From NCBI GenBank assembly GCA_934667465.1, contig CAKUMG010000195.1, forward strand, positions 1 to 8,579: 8,579 bases of DNA. Reading direction: 5' to 3'. A model generated the notes under the pieces. The model worked only from the letters and a program-made list of their open reading frames with translations. It had not been told where the DNA came from and did no database searches. This stretch comes from an uncultured Actinoplanes sp. Its GTDB lineage: Bacteria > Actinomycetota > Actinomycetes > Mycobacteriales > Micromonosporaceae. Position numbers and translations under genes: made by a program. This document shows, piece after piece, positions 6,413-8,579 of the stretch; within the stretch, counting starts at the first letter, position 1; each line of letters starts with the position of its first letter.

Positions 6413-6576
6413 AGCTCCCAGTCTGCCCCGGCCGTCAAGATCAGGCGGCCGGCGACGCCCGGACCACGCGCAGCGAGAGTCCCGGATCACGCGGAGCGAG
6501 ATTCTCGGGTCGGGAAACGCCGAAAATGCCGGTCCGATGCCGTGAATAGGCAATTGAACCACTCGTTCGAGGGATG
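6413..6576 (-). promoter_or_regulatory. Upstream region of the regulator gene, likely holding its promoter
   Basis: The part next to the terminator (6541-6576) is relatively AT-rich and contains a small palindrome, CTCGTTCGAG (6562-6571). On the minus strand TATTCA and CATTTT are possible -10 elements, and TTGACG (6438-6433) is a good -35 hexamer without a matching -10. I cannot assign a single promoter. The tandem repeat at 6458-6503 occupies the middle of this region. Confidence 0.35.
6458..6503. repeat. Two abutting 23-bp direct repeats upstream of the MmyB-type regulator (candidate operator)
   Basis: Copies at 6458-6480 and 6481-6503 match at 20 of 23 positions and abut exactly; both contain CCCGGA-C/T-CACGCG-C/G-AGCGAGA. 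The end of the second copy forms the inverted repeat CGAGA-T-TCTCG (6497-6507). A 23-bp period is about two helical turns, so two proteins could bind the same face. The repeats lie 46-91 bases before the chosen GTG start. Two regulator dimers binding side by side is an inference. Confidence 0.75.
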
Positions 6577-6612
6577 AAAAAAGCACCGCCGCCCGTCCGG
6601 GCGGCGGTGCTT
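6577..6612 (-). terminator. Strong intrinsic terminator of the two-component operon
   Basis: A perfect 14-bp GC-rich stem pairs 6581-6594 with 6599-6612 around a four-base loop. On the minus strand the stem runs into a six-T tract (the A-run at 6577-6582). It begins 27 bases beyond the response regulator stop, where a factor-independent terminator is expected. It also insulates the regulator gene downstream on the same strand. Confidence 0.92.
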
Positions 6613-6639
6613 CCGCGTTGTCGAACCAGATCGTGCGGG

Positions 6640-7308
6640 TCAGAACTTGGGTGCGTCGGGCGCCTCGAGCAGCCCCAGCCGCAGGGCGGTCATGAGGGCC
6701 TGGGCCCGGTTGGCCGCGCCCAGCTTCTCGTAGAGCTTGGAGATGTGCGTCTTCGCCGTGGACTCCGAGACGAAGAGCTGCTTGGCGATGCCGGCCACGC
6801 TCATGCCGTCGGCGAGCAGGCGCAGCACCTGACCCTCGCGCGGGGAGAGCTGCGGGCCCGACGGCGCGAGGCGGCGCTTCATGGCCTCGGCGAGGTCGGC
6901 CGCGGTGAACGCGCTGGGCGCCGACGCGGCGTGCCGGGCGGCCGCCACGACCTCGTCCGCGGGGGCGGTCTTGGGGACGAAAGCGCTGGCCCCGGCCTCG
7001 AGCGCGCCGAAGAGCTGGTCGTCGCCCGCATACATGGTGAGCACCACGATGCCCATGTTCGCGTTGTTCTTGCGCAGCGCGCGGGTGGCCTCGAGCCCGC
7101 TGCCGTCGGGCAGCCGCAGGTCCATGATGACCACGTCGGGCTGGAGCGCGCCGGCCTGGCGGACGGCCTCGGCGGCGGTGGCGGCCTCGCCGACCACCTC
7201 GAACTGCCGGTCCCGCTCGAACGCGTGCCGCAGCCCCTTACGGATCAGGTCGTGATCGTCGACGAGCAGCACCTTGGTGCGGGTCGTCGGCATCGGACTG
7301 GTCGACAT
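6640..7308 (-). CDS. NarL/FixJ-type response regulator with LuxR DNA-binding domain
   Basis: The 222-residue protein is the transcriptional output of the adjoining histidine kinase. Its receiver domain (about 11-127) has the acidic pair Asp17/Asp18, phospho-acceptor Asp63 in VVIMDLRLPDG, Thr91 and Lys113, all needed for phosphotransfer. A LuxR/GerE helix-turn-helix follows at about 152-213, with LSPREGQVLRLLADG (154-168) and the recognition region SESTAKTHISKLYEKLG (181-197). Phosphorylation would drive dimerisation and DNA binding. ATG 7308 is chosen; ATG 7293 would remove five residues. GGGGAG (7324-7319) overlaps the kinase's last codons and is 10 bases from the ATG. Kinase stop and regulator start are 7 bases apart, indicating translational coupling. 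A strong terminator follows. Target genes cannot be deduced. Confidence 0.95.
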   Translation of the reverse strand: MSTSPMPTTRTKVLLVDDHDLIRKGLRHAFERDRQFEVVGEAATAAEAVRQAGALQPDVVIMDLRLPDGSGLEATRALRKNNANMGIVVLTMYAGDDQLFGALEAGASAFVPKTAPADEVVAAARHAASAPSAFTAADLAEAMKRRLAPSGPQLSPREGQVLRLLADGMSVAGIAKQLFVSESTAKTHISKLYEKLGAANRAQALMTALRLGLLEAPDAPKF

Positions 7309-7315
7309 GCTCGGG

Positions 7316-8579
7316 TTACTCCCCTTCTGGTGCGGAAACGCTATCCCGCACGCTATCGCGCCGGGCGGAGGTTCCGAGCACTACCGCGACGGTTGTCCCG
7401 CTGGGGTGTCGCGGCCGGATCTCCAGCCGCCCCCGGATACGTTCCGCTCTCTCCGCCATGATCGCAAGGCCGTAGCGCCCGTCCGGCCGGTCGTCGGCGA
7501 AGCCCTTGCCGTCGTCGGAGACCTCGATCTGCGCGTACGGCGGGTCGACCGTGCACGTGACCCAGAGGTTCGACGCCCCGGCGTGCTTGCGGGCGTTGGT
7601 GATCGCCTCCTGGGCGATGCGCAGCAGCTCCGCCTCCGTGGCCGCGGGCAGCCGGGCCGTGGACTCGTCGAACGTGAAGTGCACCCGCAGGCCGGCGGAG
7701 GTGCCGAGCGTGCGGGCGTATTCCGCGATGGCCGCGGCGAGCCCGCCGTTGCGGTCCACCTCGGAGCGCAGCTCGAACAGGCTCAGTCGCAGCTCGGTGA
7801 TCACCCGGGTCACCTCGCCGCGCAGGCTGCGCAACTCCTCGGCGGTCTCCTCGGCGCCCTCGGGCAGCGTCGCCTGCGCGTTGTCGATGCCGTAGCCGAC
7901 CATGACCAGTTCCTGGGCCACGCCGTCGTGGATCTCGCGGGCGAGCCGCTGTCGCTCCTCATTGGTCGCCAGCGAGCGGACCTCGTCGAAGAGCAGGGCG
8001 GCCTCGAGCCGCAGCGCGGCCGGCCCGGTCACCTCGGTCACCCGGGCGATCACCGCGGACGGATAGGCGCCGGCCTCGTCGGCCTCGAGCACGACCAGAC
8101 CGATCGTGCGTACGCCGGCCACGAGCGGCACGACGAGGGACGAGGCCTCGCCGCCGTGGTGCGACCGGGCCTGCGAGCGGTTCGCCGTCTGCGCCTGCTG
8201 CGTGGCCCACGCGTCGGCGATCGCGGAGTCGGCGTCGAGGGTGGTCTCCCAGTCGACGCGCTCGGCGCCGGACTGCGCGAGCACCACGAGCCGCCCGCCG
8301 CCGCTGGCGGAGAGCACGGCCGTGCGGTCGGTGGGAGCGACCGTACGCAGCTCCTCCAGCAGGTGCTCGGAGATGCCGCCCGGGTCCAGGGTGGCGCCCG
8401 GCAGCGAGCGGGCCACGCTGCGCAGCTGGGTGAGCAGCCGGGTGGCCTCCTCGTAGGGCTGGGGCTGCGGTTCGACGGGCGTCATGAGCTGCCTCATCGT
8501 GTCGGCGGCGAACGTGGCGATGGCGCCCAGCACCAGCCACTGCCCGCCCGCGGCGAGATAGCCGGGCTGGGTGATGACC
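7316..8579 (-). CDS. GAF-containing sensor histidine kinase, HisKA_3 (NarL) family, N-terminus cut by window edge
   Basis: About 420 C-terminal residues are visible and the frame stays open to the right edge, so the start is outside the window. GTG 8533 is an internal codon that need not be the start. Left of the edge, the segment YLAAGGQWLVLGAIATF reads as the last part of a membrane helix, implying an N-terminal membrane sensor. A GAF-like domain follows (about nt 8385-7990). The dimerisation box ERQRLAREIHDGVAQELV carries the phospho-acceptor His (codon 7930-7928). The ATPase domain has the N-box ELLRIAQEAITNARKHA (Asn codon 7597-7595), DDGKGF and GRYGLAIMAERA. These kinases autophosphorylate on His and pass the phosphate to a LuxR-type regulator, here the next gene. 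It ends with TAA at 7318-7316. The signal sensed is unknown; direct ligand sensing through the GAF region is an inference. Confidence 0.92.
   Translation of the reverse strand, partial: VITQPGYLAAGGQWLVLGAIATFAADTMRQLMTPVEPQPQPYEEATRLLTQLRSVARSLPGATLDPGGISEHLLEELRTVAPTDRTAVLSASGGGRLVVLAQSGAERVDWETTLDADSAIADAWATQQAQTANRSQARSHHGGEASSLVVPLVAGVRTIGLVVLEADEAGAYPSAVIARVTEVTGPAALRLEAALLFDEVRSLATNEERQRLAREIHDGVAQELVMVGYGIDNAQATLPEGAEETAEELRSLRGEVTRVITELRLSLFELRSEVDRNGGLAAAIAEYARTLGTSAGLRVHFTFDESTARLPAATEAELLRIAQEAITNARKHAGASNLWVTCTVDPPYAQIEVSDDGKGFADDRPDGRYGLAIMAERAERIRGRLEIRPRHPSGTTVAVVLGTSARRDSVRDSVSAPEGE

Noticed and set aside
6410..6438. TTGACG as the -35 of a leaderless promoter for the regulator
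   Set aside because: The hexamer is good, but no TAnnnT-like -10 lies 16-19 bases downstream on the minus strand.
6574..7461. Plus-strand ORF opposite the response regulator
   Set aside because: It starts within the terminator A-run and reads antisense to a gene with all receiver and LuxR motifs.

Overview
The window is a very GC-rich stretch of bacterial chromosome. Coding regions have almost uniformly G/C third codon positions, GTG starts are frequent and genes are packed with short overlaps. This base composition, a PimB-type mannosyltransferase, an MmyB-type regulator and a NarL-type two-component pair all point to an actinomycete (Actinomycetota). A Micromonosporaceae-like organism would fit, but the family cannot be fixed from the sequence alone.

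Layout, left to right. Bases 1-119 are a G-rich leader with a 14-bp repeat and a possible -10 box. Bases 120-2515 hold two plus-strand genes joined by a 4-bp GTGA overlap: a seven-helix M48A (Ste24-like) membrane zinc protease and a GT4 glycosyltransferase resembling PimB, the second mannosyltransferase of phosphatidylinositol mannoside synthesis. After an 86-bp gap with slightly more AT comes a complete ABC half-transporter (membrane domain fused to ATPase, 2602-4530). It converges with a minus-strand MDR-family quinone-reductase-like enzyme (4538-5491), leaving only 7 bp between the two stop codons. Upstream of that enzyme on the minus strand is a helix-turn-helix regulator with an MmyB-type sensor domain (5561-6412). 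Three 8-bp repeats lie between regulator and enzyme, and two tandem 23-bp repeats lie upstream of the regulator. A strong intrinsic terminator at 6577-6612 closes the last unit, a minus-strand histidine kinase (running off the right edge) and its LuxR-type response regulator.

Functional reading. The first two genes probably serve the cell envelope: membrane proteolysis and PIM glycolipid assembly. The ABC exporter has no visible partner gene or precursor peptide. The regulator and oxidoreductase look like a small self-contained redox-response unit, with the repeats as candidate operators. The kinase/regulator pair is a conventional two-component system with a GAF-like sensor region.

I did not find a clearly new biological system. 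The genes belong to known families in ordinary arrangements. The items most worth a second look are the two repeat clusters around the MmyB-type regulator. I see no tRNA, rRNA, CRISPR array, insertion sequence or attachment site.
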